A DNA stretch of 64,000 nucleotides from the NCBI GenBank assembly GCA_963971285.1, contig OZ020254.1, positions 10,044,001 through 10,108,000 of the forward strand, written 5' to 3'. The position numbers and the translations under genes were made by a program. The stretch comes from Astropecten irregularis. Lineage: Eukaryota > Echinodermata > Asteroidea > Paxillosida > Astropectinidae. The notes beneath the pieces were generated by a model. That model had not been told where the DNA came from, did no database searches, and saw nothing but the letters and a program-made list of their open reading frames with translations. Positions 1-14,142 of the stretch are shown here, piece by piece (position 1 is the first letter of the stretch; each line of letters starts with the position of its first letter).

Positions 1-3000
1 TATCATTATTTGGTAAGCTAACCATAAAAAACTTTTTGACTGGTATTAAAGTTTCACACAACCATTGTGCCTATCACCTAGTTGATCGATGACACACAAC
101 CTTCGTGTAATGCAAATTTGCATAAAAAAAGACAAACATCGGTTCGGGTAAAGAAAGTCTTGTTTGTGGTACTCGAAATTCTGTAAATTTAAGTTGGGAT
201 CAGTCGTTTTGCTTGCGGTGGTTTCCTTGAATTTTGTTGTTTGTTTTCAGTGTGACTAATATTTATACTTTATACTAAAGTCGTATTGACTTTACGAGGG
301 TTTTGTTGCTTGGTGCCGACATGAAAAGTGATTATTCCTGTGTGGTGTAGGCCTACTTAGTAAAGTTTTGAATAATTCCTGTTGTTCATGGTTGGGTGAC
401 TTTTGTGAATCAGATACATGTCTGTGGTGGGTTCAGTTTTTAAACTGTTTATCTGAACTTACTATTGTGGTGTGATGAATAAGTTTCCATATCCAATTTT
501 GATCATCAATAGAGAGTTGAAACGGTCAACCATTCTGGAGTTTTAATAGCAAATTGAGTATTTTACTTCCAAAGTTCAGCTTGTATTCCTAGTTTCTTTT
601 CAAATTTATATCAATTTTGATACACTTGTATCAAAATTTAGGATTTGGGGATTTTATTTTCTTTGTTTTGATATCGTAACTTATGACAGGACAAGATTCT
701 GACTAATTTCTGTGGTTGTATGTACCATTGTAAAGAAGGAACAATTTATTGAATGAATTGTAAAAATGCCAAAGTAAATATTTACTTAGGCAAGGCCAAC
801 TTCCAAGAACTCTAAAACTAAGTTTCCCTTGTAGATTCCAGGAACGTTGTTTCTTGTCTCCTTTTTTTTTTTTTGGTGGGGGGGGGAGAAAATTGTGGCA
901 GATTTACATATCAAAACTTTGAAAAAATCAGATGGATTTGTTAAATATAACAATAAATAGGTTAATTGTTTCAAGTGTTATAGAAAGAACCTTTTCTAAA
1001 TTGTTCCTGTTGGGGTTTTTTCAACGTCACAAATAATGTTCTGTCAATTGGCACAAAATAAACAAGTTTCTTGTCAAGGGAGTAACGGAGCATTTTTTAT
1101 GCATGGCCCTGAATATTTAATTCTTCAATGGCACCTATACAAATTACACAGTGTGTGTGCATGCATGTGATGTGAGGACCCAAGCAACCTGTGCAATAGT
1201 TTAATTCATGTGCATTTGGGTGTAGAATGTAAACCAGTATTTTACATTGTGCTTGCACAACAATGGTGGAATGCAATAGGCTTGTGCCTCACTTCGTTAA
1301 TTGAAACTGGAACAAAATTTGTGTCCTGTGAATGCAGGAATTTTTGACGGTTATGAAATTTTCAAGTTGAAATTAAATTTGCCTAGCTGTGATTTTGTTT
1401 TAAAAACACGATGCATAACAGTTCTTAAATTTTGTGAGAAACTTAACCAGTTGGTGATACACTGATATTGATAAATAATATTCATATAATTCAATAATAT
1501 TATAATACTACAAAAAGACTAAGGGAATCCGTTTTGATTTTGATTTTGATTTTTTATTATATAGGGCCTATTTTGTTCTTTATTCAGAACATCTTCAGAA
1601 AAGTTCTGAGTAAGTTTCAACTGAGGAATTTCTGTCCATTTTCCTTGGGAAAAAATGGTTGTCAAATTATAGTGCTTAATATGAGTGAATTAAAAGTAGT
1701 TGGTAATTTTGAGTGAATTCGGTGATGAACTGTGGTGTGTAACACATGTTTTATACAAATTGTTACTGCATGTTACGCAGGTCTTTCCTTTTTAATATAC
1801 ACTGTATGAAATCTTATTTCCTGTTTTTCTTACATGTAATGAATCTGGGGTTGCCTGCCATTAGATTTTTTTTATATAGGCCTACTGAATGACACATCCA
1901 ATATTATTATTATTATTTGGTTATTCAGATTTCAGTATGTCCAATTTGGGTTTGTAAATCCAAATTGAATTCCGTCAAAATTTAATTTATTGATTAGAAA
2001 AGATATAGTTTCAACTTGTTCAAAGTTTTTTTTTTTTTGAAGGAACACTGAAATCATGCCATTTAGTTTGTTAAATATACATAATTATGTCGTTTAAAAC
2101 CACTGGGAAATCACATTCTAGCCCCTGTACATAGACCATTGCGCACGAACCTACATGTGTAAAGTGTGTAAACTGATGAGAATGTACACTGTAATACAGC
2201 GTATTGCTGAATGGGTGTTGAGTTTATTGATATTCAAAGCAGAGAAAGGCCTATTGTTTGCAAAGTTGACCAAGCTTGGTCCTATTGTGTGGGCTCATGG
2301 GGATTAGGTGGCCCTGGTGGAATGGCAAAAGTCTCCCAAGGTAATAAAAGATGGGTCATTACACACAGGAATAACAGTACTTTTCTGCATAATGAATAAC
2401 CCCAACCTCCCCCCCCCTTTCCAAATATTTTTCACAAATTCCATCACATTTATTTCAAGTAAATGGTTTTTTTTTTCAGGAGGAAAACATTATTCCAAAC
2501 ACATCTAGGCTATTCTATTTATTAGAATTCTACAAGTTATTCATCAGAAAATTTAATAACTTCTAATATATTAGACTCTGGAGTATTTATTTAGTAAAAA
2601 AAATGCTGCTTTCCAAATAGGCCGGCATATAGGCCTAAAGATTGAATTTACGTGATCTGCCATAAACACAAATTTTAACAACCCTTTTCTCAGAGAGGGT
2701 AAAATTCATTGGAATTTGTTTAAGTTTTTCCTTACATTGCACCTTCGCCTTCAGTGTATGAACCAAATACCAGAACAATTACCATTCCATGCTATCTGAT
2801 TTTAATTTGTATCACTGTCACATACTTTTTACAGATTATGTAGGCCCACATGTAGTTACTTATTAACTGTGGTCATTATTTACTCACACACAGTACTATC
2901 AAGTATCATCCTTAATACATGCTTGGGCCCAATGCTGCATGTGCATATAAAAAGCATTATAAGTATAGTGGGGGTTGGTATTAAAAAGTAACCCTGGAAC

Positions 3001-5195
3001 TGGAAGCCATTGATGATAAATTTGTAGCCAATGAATATTCATATGCCTCAGGGAGTGAAGGAGCTACACCTGATGGCCTACCCACATGCACTGATGGCAG
3101 GCATAGTACACTGGTCATGGTATGCAATCAGTCCCATGCTTTCAGTGTGTGTACATGTGTGGCATAGCTTATAAGCTGATTTTGAGTTTCCAGTACTAGT
3201 ACAGGCCCCCATTGTTCATCCCCCTTGTACAAATCAAGGAGCTATTTAAAGACAAATTGTTATCTCACTTTGAATTAAAAATATTCTAGTTTCAAGTTTG
3301 TTTAATATCAGGTTTTATATTACATGTATGTAGGCCTAGGCTACATGTTATGATAACAGAATATTTGCTTGGTTATAAATATACACTGTACTGTAGAACA
3401 CGCTTAAAAATTGATACTTACAGTAGTTCAGTCAAACTTCATGTCAAAGCATCTATTTTGTTTGTTGCCTGGCAGTTAACAAACATTTCTTAAATACGGT
3501 TTGAATTTATTTTTAGTTTTTACAAACCAAGAATTACATAGATTCTTCTTGGACCTGTTGTCCTGTTTTCCCAATTTTCTTTTTTTTTACGATGTCGACT
3601 TTGTTGTCAAATTCAAAGTTCGACGAACGATTTTCCTCTCAAGAATTATTTGAGTTTTTAAAACAATTAATTCATTCTAAAGTGGAGGACAGAGAGATAA
3701 TAAGGACTGCAAAAATCAGAGTGTATTAATTGACAGAGCTGTTATTTAGGACTGAATTTAATTCTGCCAGACAGTTCACATTGTAAGGTGATATGCTGAT
3801 TAAATTGGTGGAATGGGCCAGCTATGCTGTATAGTGTTTTACTTCTGGTAAACTAGTACATGTATAATCAGTTTATGTCCCATGTTGAAATACTACCAAC
3901 CAAGGTCACTTGGCCTAGGACAATTCCATTTTGGATCAGAGGGGGAAATAATAAGTTTACAGCAAACAACACTTTTTTTTTCTTGTGTACAGCTGGCCCA
4001 CTTACTTAGACATTTAATTCATATCAAAGATCATATGGCAGATAGCCATTCCACATAAAATAAAAAATTCGGGTTTGTTCTATTATTTTCATACTGGATT
4101 AGGGGTCGTTTTCTTTTTCAATCTACTTTTAGGCAAGTTGCTGGACTTTAAACAAGAAACAGTGGGATTTTTTTTCCTGGATGTAATTGTTTATTTCCTA
4201 ATTCTCTTATGTGCGCTGCTTACACTGCATACAGTAGAGGAAGTTTACATTTGTTGGTTTGCAATTTGGTAGTCATTTCCTTCCCAAAAAATTGAACTTA
4301 GTCTGCTAGATTCGTAATTTCCTTTGAATAAGAAAAATAACTGGCATGGCAAAATTCTGACTTGTTGATAGAAATTTTGAATAATATTGATATTTGAGAA
4401 TCAACGAGATTTGAAAAACAAAATAGATAGCATATTTGATTAATTTTGTCTTCTTCTTTTTTAAGGATTATTGAGTGTGTAAAGTTATCAAAGTTAACCC
4501 CAATTTCAATGAATATTGTTTTCTAACTGTATGCTAACTCTTTCCTTTCGTTCTTTTTTTTAATGATAAACCTTCTCTGTTTTTTTTTCCTTTGATGAAA
4601 TCTATTTACAAGATTTGAATCATCCCAAACGTTTATTGAACTGCTGATTTCCTGATTTCAGTGTAATACTGAAATCCCACACCATACCCCCAGAGGATGT
4701 TGTGTGTTAATAAGGATTGAGGTTGCTGTACAGTGTATAGACCGTTGTCACAGACACCAATGCTCTATCCTTTTCCTTTGAATTACCTCACCGCAAAATG
4801 CCTTTTGTCATGCAAATCGTTATTGGCAAGTTCCTCTACCCTTTTTCTCAACAATGGTTGTTTTTTTTTCAGATAACTACTACATATGTAATTGTACATA
4901 CATTTTTGTACTCAGTCTAACATATTGAACAATTCTTTGACTGGTAATGTTTAGAAATTCACATTATAAATAATGTAGGTCTCATAGTACACCACACGTA
5001 CATTTCATTCGAGTCAGTTTGTTCTGTGCTATTGTGAATCAGGTTTTTTTTTTCAGAACTTTTATAAAAGTTATGAAAAGTTTTTTATGAAAATTTATAA
5101 TGTCATTTTGTAAGTCACAACAACCAAAAAAACGTTTTAGGGGGGCAGTTTTCAAACGTATTTCTGAAATTTGCTTAATGAGCTTTTTATTTAAT

Positions 5196-5282
5196 GCTTG
5201 GAGTTAGGAGGGCCTGACGCGTTTCGATCCTAGCAGGATCTTTATCGAAGCGTCAGGCCCTCCTACATGTGTAACTCCAAGC
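5196..5282. repeat. GGAGTTAGGAGG hairpin element, copy 1
   Basis: Inverted arms: gcttggagttaggagggcc at the left and the reverse complement of the same sequence near 5255-5282, around a shared tcctagcagga core. The downstream flank (to about 5335, gctgatgagca) recurs next to other copies. Related pieces: 14390-14415, 32773-32935, 37997-38060 and 46547-46615. Confidence 0.8.
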
Positions 5283-5858
5283 ATTTTATAAATTTCAGGT
5301 CATTCTTTTGGCTGATGAGCATTTTGCAGCTGTTTATGTAAACTTTTTATTTACATGTAATCTATCAAAGTGCACTGCACACGAAATTGGTTGTCTTTGG
5401 TTTGTTTTTCAAAAATTGAGATCTTAAAACTTTTTATGCAAAGAGTAGAAATATATACACTGTTAGTGAAGCACATCACCAATCCCCCCCATCCCCCTTA
5501 AAAGTTTAAAAGGGGGAAAAATGGGTTTATTTTTAAAAATCCACTAGACTGCGCGAAATGTCAAATGATATTTCCGTATGTCTGCATTGGGAACTTAAGT
5601 TGCATTTGCTGGAACAGGAGCCATATAATAGAATTAATTATACCCTTAGATGGTGTATTCTCATATACCTAGCCTCTTCGTGACTCAGTATCCTGAATCC
5701 CCCCCCCCCTAAAAAAAATTATGCGTGACGAAACGTGACACACACAATAAATCGCATGAAGATGTTGACTGTGTACGAAACAGGAAATTGAAAAATACCA
5801 AATTAATGATTGGTTTCAAGTGTGCAGCACTTGGATTGGGCTCATAATTTTTATTTGT

Positions 5859-6202
5859 TTAAAGGTAGTATCATACTTTGGTAGGAAACCAAAACAGAAA
5901 TGTTGACAGATTTACCTATAACTTACAGGGTTTGAAGATGGTGCTGGTAGAAACATACCATTAAAATTTGTCTGCGTGAAATGTACTTATTTATCAAGAA
6001 ATTAGTAAAAGCAACGAGCGAAAATACTGGATAATAAATAACTGTGAAAAGATGAAAGAAATTCATTGTTTTCTCAAACAGTTGGCACTGTATAGAACTG
6101 GGAATTTCACAGATGACTTTAAGTTTTACTGTATCTTTCTTGATATTTTTGCCCATGAATTTGCAGTTCTTTGACAAAATAAAAGTATGATATTACCTTT
6201 AA
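5859..6202. mobile_element. TTAA-flanked foldback MITE, copy 1
   Basis: It is bounded by TTAA on both sides with terminal inverted repeats starting AGGTARTATCATACTTTGG. Internally it carries tttacctataacttacag and gctgtatttatccagaaaag-type motifs found in all copies. It has no coding capacity. Confidence 0.88.
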
Positions 6203-8541
6203 GTATTAATTGTGAAGGATGACATAAAAAAAGAGCCAATTATCGGTACTGTATTAATATCAATATTATCAGTTGTACACAACTCGGGTATTTCTTTCTT
6301 CACCAATGCTACTACTGTACTAGTAACTACATCAGTACACACATGTGCAGGAAACAAAAACATACAAATTATAGGTACATTTTTAATGCATGCTCAACTG
6401 TACATATTGTACAGTATATGAATATCAGCCTTCATTTACATCTGCAGTGACTGTCGGAACATTTCTTGTATTCTTGTATATTTGTTTTAATTCATCAAAT
6501 CAAATTTTCTCTAACTTAAATTAATCAATTTTTCAAAAATGAAGGATTGGACAAAATCAAGCGTTCATGCTTTGCTTAGCTATCCCTAACTGTAGCAAAA
6601 TAATAGGATTACAAACGTAAAAGCTTCTGTCATTTTTAATTTTTTTTTCACTCTTTCAAAAAAGAACTAATATTATTTAAATAACAAACATGTATGTAAA
6701 TCAGTTTTCCATCATCTTGATTATGAGACAGATATAAAAAAGGTTCTCAAGATTGGTCTGGAAATAGCATGTGCTGTGGTTTTTATAACTTATAAGGGAA
6801 ACACTTTGGGCAGATAAGGCAGACATCACGGTGGAATTTCCAGCTTGCGAGTCCATAATACGATCTCCCAGATCACTTTACCAGCTGACACTGGCCGAAA
6901 GACTACCCTTGATTGTTAACCCTAATGAAATTTTTATTTAATCAGGCATTTTATGTGCTGACTTTGCAGCTTGGTAGACTCAGATTTCCAATGATGTATT
7001 ATTCTGGAAATACCGTCCTGAATGAATTATTAATTTTCAAGTTTTGAAAAAATAAATAAATGACAAGTTTAATAAGAAATAATTGATTAATTGGTTAATT
7101 GGTGTTCAAATTAAACTAGAAAGAAAATATAAAGAAGTGAAGGATTTTAAAGTATTTTGCCATTGAAATATTTTACTGTTAACAAATAATGGCATGATTA
7201 GGAGCATCTAGTACATAGTGCAATTATAAATTACTTAAATTTTCTATAAATTATTAGAAAACAAAAAAACACCATTTTATTTTTATGTTTAGTCAAGGAC
7301 TTTGAATCTAAAAATTTCAAATCAAACTTATATAGTGACGTGATTCTAAAGCAACATAATTATTTATTTTTAATCTTTAAAGTTCACAAGTTTCAATTCC
7401 TTGTTTTGTGTTATCAAGAATCCTTTTTTTTAACTCAAATTTACAGGTGTGAAGAAACAAAGTCAAGAGTTTCACTTGACATTTAAAAGATGAGAGTCCG
7501 ATATTTGCGCCTGGCAATGTAGATTTATTTTTAGAATCCAGTGCAGTCGGTGACAAAACAAAAGGCTGAATTTGCCAGGCTTCCTTTGACGTCGCCAAGT
7601 AATTATCCAAGATCATATTTTTGTTCCTGAAGAGCGCTGAAGTCAGCAAATTTAAGAGGAAATTGCGGGGGGAATTTGTTTTGATATTTTACCAAAGAAT
7701 CAATAAATCTGGCTCATTTTTAAACACAATCTCCTTCGTTTATACTTATCTTCTAAAACTTTTTGGATGAATAAATTAGAAAAAAATGCATGAATACAAT
7801 TTTTTTCTTTCACAAGCACCGACCTGAGTTTAGATTTACATGTAGGACCCAGGGCGATGTTGGTGATAATACACTACGTGCTAACATTTGACACAATAAT
7901 TTGATTCTGGTACAGTACAGTGTACAACTACATACATAGGGTGTGTGACTCAGGCCCTCCTGATGCTCCTATGTGTCAGCCCTAAGTATCGGAGCTGACA
8001 GCTGGCTCTAGTTTGTGACTTAAAATATTTCTACAGGCAAAAGAAAAACATTTTACTGTGCACTGCCCTGTGTATTGTTTAGTTGTATAAATTGTACAAT
8101 TAAATTGGGACTGTTCAAAAATGGTCCAAAAGGTTTGGATGCATGCTCAGTTGATATACAAGGCATTGAGAAAATTAAAGATTAAATCAGCAGTGAAATC
8201 GATATTTTGTCACTGGTTGCATTGTAAAGAATTTTGACCTCAACATATGTGTTAAACATAATCATTATCAGAATGGAAATAATTTGAATGGACTAAGTTG
8301 GATTCAGATGGTCTTTGCCCTGTTCAGAAATTTTGTATTTTTCTTCCTTTTTTTTCTTCTTTATAAAAAATAGATATATGGCTCACCTTGGTGTCTGTGT
8401 GAAATATCTTTTGTCAATATGTAACAATGACAAGGTGTGCATGACCATTAAATAAAAAAGGCCCCCGGCATGTCAATAAATAATGTCTTGTACCAGTAGA
8501 CAACCATTCCAAATTCTGTCCTCATATATTTTTTTTTTAAG

Positions 8542-8915
8542 TTAAAGGTACATGTAGTATCATACTTTGGTAAGAAGCCAAAACAGAATTGTTCACAGAT
8601 TTACGTATAACTTTCAGGGTATGAAGATTGTGGTGGAAGAAACATACCTTTACAATTTTTCCACCTGAAATGCTGTATTTATCCAGAAAAGAGTAAAACA
8701 ACGACCGAAAATCTTTTTGATCTTTTAAAAGACCAAAAATAAAAGAGAAAAGACTTAAGAAATACTGCCATGGCTGTTTTTCACTGTTTTCTCAAAAAGT
8801 GGGCACTGTATGGGACTGAAATTTTCACAGATGACTGTTACTGTATTTGTCTTTATATTTTTGCCCATGAATCTGTATTTCTTTGACAAAAACCAAAGTA
8901 TGATATTACCTTTAA
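8542..8915. mobile_element. TTAA-flanked foldback MITE, copy 2
   Basis: Same family and orientation as 5859-6202. The left inverted repeat is interrupted by a few extra bases (aggtacatgtagtatcat). Right end ...gatattacctttaa. Confidence 0.86.
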
Positions 8916-11900
8916 GGATTTCATTCACAGGATCATCAAGCAGCCAATATATAGGCCTGTTCACACACACCATTAACCATTTTGTTACATGTGTGTGGAC
9001 AGAAAAGTCAAGATTATTCGTGCGATTCTAATCACGATTCGCGCACCACTAGCAGTGCATCTTTTTGTAAAGTCACTATTATTCGCCGTTCAAAGTGTGT
9101 GAACGGTGTGCATTATCCCATCATGCAAGACTCGGGCTATACAAACTTTCTGTCACAGCATGTTGAGTGTAAACTATACCATAATATCGATTCAGTTCTT
9201 CGCATGCGTATCACAGGATGTTAGGTCATATTTAGGTCAAACTTTGAGAATTGCGTGAGCGCAGCTTGATTAAGAAATCAAATCGGTTTGATCTGGGTTG
9301 CGACTTTTCCGCCTGTGTGGACATACCAGAAGATAATCGCAATTTCAATCATAATTCAAATCACGTTATTATTTTACATTTTAAAAATGTATAATCCAAC
9401 TATTTTTGATGTCCTTTGTAGCTGATAGTAATGATTATTATATTAATAATTATTTGTTTCAAACAATGAAAGCTGGTGACAAAGACAGTTTTAAAACTGA
9501 CATAAATTCAACATTGATTTGTCCTACTTTGATTAACTTATTATCATAAATGAGCGAAATTGGGATACATTCTTTCTTTTTGTCATTTTGATTTATCTGA
9601 TCAATTGGTTTTGATCTGAAAAAAATTTAAAATTAAGCTGTGTACCTGTTGTACGAGAATCCTACAATTTAATTAATTTGAAAAAAATTTAGAGTCACAA
9701 GAATTGTTTTAAATGGTGACATTCTCCCTCAAGAGAAACAAGTTTTTTTATTAAGCAGTCATCAACTTTGACATGTGACAAGCATGTAATGTAGTTGTAT
9801 GGGGATCAACAGATATGTATGATCATTGTCTCAGATGTGATTTAAGTCCTGGCATAAACTTGCATAAGTCCAACGTGTGTTTTTTCATTTATTCATAATG
9901 ACAGACAAAAGTCTCAAAAGCACATAAAACACTTTGGTTTATTGAGTCAGTGGTTTGGAGAGTTTTTGTTACACCCTGCTGTGAGAAAGTTTAATAAGTT
10001 TTGAGCATTTACTCGAGTGCGCAGCACATGTAGTTTGTTTTTCGTAGTAACTAATTCTTCCATTCCACCCCTCAGACCACAATTTGAATAGATAATAATT
10101 GATAAAAATGAAACTTATCTAAAATAACTTTAATGCAAATAAATGTAATATACTTCATGTACATTGTGGCTTTTTCTAATACAGTAGAGCTACATGTTCA
10201 TGTAAAAACCTTTTAAAAATAGTTTTACCATAGGATTCACCAATAAATTAGTTGTATAATGAAATTAAGTAATGTTCCAAATTTTGCATCTTGTTAGCTT
10301 TCTTAAAATACAGGTATGAAAAGTTCTTTCTTTTTTTATATTTTTCATGATCAAAATGTAAACATACTTGTATGTAATATTTGAAATTGTTAATATTGGG
10401 GATTTGGGGTAGGAGAAGATATCCATCCTTGTATAATCCTGTAATAAAATTTACGACATATCTTCAATAAATGAAACCACATTTTTCAGCTGGAGGTCAA
10501 ACTTTCTCATCAGTTCTGTACACTAGTATAAGTCTGAACGGCCTTGGTTTCAAGTTGGCACTTAGCAGATGGGTCAGAAAGACTTGATGAAGTCTAGTAA
10601 CCATATGGACCCTCAGAGACAACAGGCAGATAGATACAGATGCTTTGTGCTGATAACATCCCCATAGCTCTATCATACAGCATTGATAACCCACTTATAT
10701 TGCCAGTTAATACCTGCAGTGTAGTAATGGTAGATATGTGGAAATTGCATTTTGGAATACATGTGTATTCTTGATCTGTACATCTGCAATAACCAATGCA
10801 CCGTAAAGTAAAGTCGTTCTTCTTCTCGTAACCCTTGTCTCTTTGTTTCACAAATATAGTGCTTTGATCTATTTGTAGAGGTGCTTGTTATAAATACCAG
10901 TTATTGTTCATTTATTATTATTAAAGATTATGACATAACGACGAGTTTTGTTTGCATAGGCCACATCGTGTTGGGACAAATAATTAAGTAGTCATAAATG
11001 TTACACATTCCTCTCTTTCCCTAAAGGGATTGTTGTAATGTTCTAATTAACACCTAAATTAGTTTTGATTTGCTCTATGAATGTGAATCAAAAATGTAAT
11101 TATTCTGAGCTAGACACTTTGCTGCCTACTGGTTTTAAATTAAACTTCCAATAAGCAGATCTTCTGTACTTTTCCCCATGCTTTTAAATAAAATTTCAAC
11201 AAAAATTGTGGAATTTATTTTTGGCTCCTTCACCTATTAATATTAATTAGTAAATCAAATGAAAGATATTTTGTATAGATTTGAAATTGCTCTCTTTAGT
11301 GAATCAGTTTAAACCAAAATCTAAAAAAGAAAAGGTGAAACCAAAATGTAATATATTTACCGAATTTATTTATAGTGAATTGATCAAAGCAGTGCGGTTT
11401 AACATACTGAAACTGTATCATATCTGTATTTAATTATTTTGATTGTCTATATCAACAAAATAATGTAAATAGTGTTAGTTGTTGCCATAGATACTCTGCT
11501 GCGTGTTCCTATAGCTTATCAGACCCACATCCTCTCTACCCCCCCCCCCCCCTTCCAAACAAATTCCACACAGACAAATTTAACAGTAACCGTAGCATTA
11601 ATGGTTTCCACAGGCCAGGGGGAAAGAAAAAAATAATAATTTCTGGCTTTTCCTTATTCCTGGTGTGAGCTATATAAGCCCAGTAGATCCACTGTGCGGG
11701 GATCGGGAGACCTGTGCTATCATCATATTGCCAAATTACCAGCCTTCCGATTGGCCGACAGGTGGCCTTACAATAGGCGGCGGGGTCCATAGGTCAGGAA
11801 TAATAAATTAAACTCACAAGTACCTGTTTATAGTAATGTGATCAAATAATAATGGAAGAGGGGGGAGATTACATTCTACACTGAGGGGTTGGCACTGTGG

Positions 11901-13589
11901 GTATGCTGAATATATATGAATACAGACACACAAACGCAACATGTATGCACTTGTTGCAAAAATTGATTGAGGCAGGATGTCCAAATTTGGAAGTATTTCC
12001 GAACTTCTTTCTTTTCATGTCTGTTTCTTTTTCCTTTTCTTTTTTTTTCTTTTTTTTTTAAACATACTTTGTGGATCTGAATGCATTCAGTTGGAAGTCC
12101 TCTCAAGCTATGTTCAGAAATTACGAGCAGAAACTGATTTGTACATAATCACATTTTAACTGACATTTTAATCAATTGATCACTTTTTCCTTTAAAAAAC
12201 AAATTAATGTATTTATTCTGACACCTGTTTCATAGCACTTTGACAAAAACTCCCCCCCAAAAAAAAAAAATTATGGAAAAATTTGGACTTTTGGAGAAAA
12301 TTTGGTATATAAAAAGCACCTTTCAATCAATGAAAAACGCAAATTATGTTTGATATTAATAACAAAAATTAATGCAAGGACATTAAAATGAACCAAATAA
12401 ATTATGTCAAAGGTTTGAAATATGCAGTGTGTCCAAAACCTAACATCTGCTGGCATGTCAGACATGATGATGTTGCCACATTGTTATGATAGCAATGAAA
12501 TCAAATGGCAGGAAATTCCTTTTTTTTTCTGCTGGCATTTTGATGCCTGAGTCAGTCTACACACCTTCCACATGATTAACTCCTGATAATATGCGCATAA
12601 ATTAAAGGGGGCCTGCACTCACATTACGTGCACATCATTTTTTTTAAGGAAGTATACATACTATTATGTAGGTCTATATATTATTGAACCAGCATTTCAG
12701 TTTCTTGATTTCTGATTAAAGAAATTGGATGAAATTAAATTAAATTAAATTAAATTAAATAAATACAAGTAATAAACTGCTACAAACTGCTCATCAGCCA
12801 AAATAATTACCTGAAAATTAAATTGAATTAATTTTTTCCTTTTGTTCTTCTTGTTTTCTTTTAGTCTTTTGTTTTGTTTTCTTTTTTAGAAATTAGTGGT
12901 TCTCTGATGAAGACCATCTTTCATTTTATTATTTTTTTTCTGCACACTAAAGAGACATGGTTTACAATGTATACGTACAGTGAAACTGGAACACCACTAT
13001 ACAAATATTGCTATAATGGACAATATCTGTGCATCCTGCCATGTTCGTCATAGCGGCATTCCACTTTATTGCTTTTTTATTATTTTCTTTTTTCCTTTCT
13101 TTGTTATTTCCGTGTCCTTTTTATTACTTTTTTGGTTTAGCTATTAAATAGACAATGTTAACAATTTATCTGTAATGACCTGTTGAATGTACAGAATTAT
13201 GTACATGAATATGTTACATTGCATCTGACATTATGTTTTATATTATCATTTTATGAACTTTTGATTATTTGTTTTTTGTGAACTTTGTAAAGATCATGTA
13301 CCAGTACAATTACAAAACATTGTTACATCTAAATAAGACAAGCATAAAATGAGCTATATCTCTGCAGAAAAATAAGTTTACCTGTATGAAGCCTGGCAAC
13401 TAACTCCCCAGGTATTTTATTTATGGGTCCTACTTCAATAATCTGCCAAAGTGCAACATTGTACACTTGTACAGCGCCAAGCTGGGAATTGGGCCGGCAA
13501 GCTGAATTCCCTTATGATGTCACAGTTCCAGGAGCCTTACTTGTCCCCCATAATTGAAATGATCTGAGACAGATTTTAGATGACTTAGA

Positions 13590-13680
13590 TGACTGGATTT
13601 CACCAAACACTAAGATTAATCTTTAGATGAGTTGTCAGTATTACCTTAGTGAATTGTATTGTTACATCATGTGTTGCTTA
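13590..13680. repeat. One-ended foldback element (accaaacactaagattaatc)
   Basis: The motif ttcaccaaacactaagatta with atgagt following recurs inverted at about 30890-30925. Only one arm is preserved here. Confidence 0.5.
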
Positions 13681-13922
13681 TGCTAGGTTCCCACCGTCGT
13701 GCGATCCATTACGAACATCACGATTGGCCATTCGTAGCTGATCATGGAATTTCTCTGAAAATTCAAGTTTGGTGTAATATTTGTCTTAGTGTTTGCCACT
13801 GTTTGGTGAAATCGTCCTTTGGAATGAAGAATTTCCTCATGATATAATTCCTTTAAACTGAAACTACATTCATGCATGATTAGATTTATAACGAAAAATG
13901 TTCTGTCTTGTTTGTGATTTAG

Positions 13923-14142
13923 AATGAGGTGATAGGTGTAAACGGCAAAGCCATCGTGAGATTGGACGATCTGATCGACTGGGTCTGCACAGATGTCAGG
14001 TGGACACTCGGCTGCCGAACAATATGCGACAAAGACATCAAGAACGACGACCGAGTGACTGCTGGTAGTCAACAGGGGGCACACTTCGCAAAGAATAACG
14101 ATGTCAACGTCAGGGATGTCCAAAAGGAAAAACAGTGTTTAG
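13923..14142 (+). CDS. ARID5B-like: ARID5 exon (first recognised in window)
   Basis: Acceptor ...gatttag before 13923 and donor ag|gtaagaaa after 14142. The frame starts NEVIGVNG and contains RLDDLIDWVCTDVRW and CDKDI, which matches the region just after the N-terminal BAH-like part of ARID5B. The exon is 220 bp, enters in phase 0 and leaves in phase 1. An open frame on the opposite strand over the same bases is a shadow. Confidence 0.85.

Larger units (their letters stand above)
1..13922. other. Long AT-rich stretch, probable 5' intron/upstream of ARID5
   Basis: I see no exon I can support in this stretch. It is AT-rich with homopolymer runs (T runs near 2030 and 3580, C runs near 5701 and 11541) and no open frame resembling a known protein. 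A (TTAAA)n microsatellite is at about 12731-12762. Recognisable items are two TTAA-flanked foldback elements (5859-6202, 8542-8915), a short hairpin element at 5196-5282, and an element end near 13590-13680. The first recognised ARID5 exon begins at 13923 with an in-phase acceptor, so at least the 3' part is intron. The N-terminal exons of the gene are either upstream of base 1 or too short to recognise here. Confidence 0.5.

Noticed and set aside
10497..10851. Minus-strand exon candidate
   Set aside because: Overlapping frames with no homology to ARID5 or another family and no convincing splice pair.
13683..14123. 146-codon minus-strand frame
   Set aside because: Overlaps the ARID5 exon at 13923-14142 on the other strand, which has homology and splice sites; the frame is a shadow.
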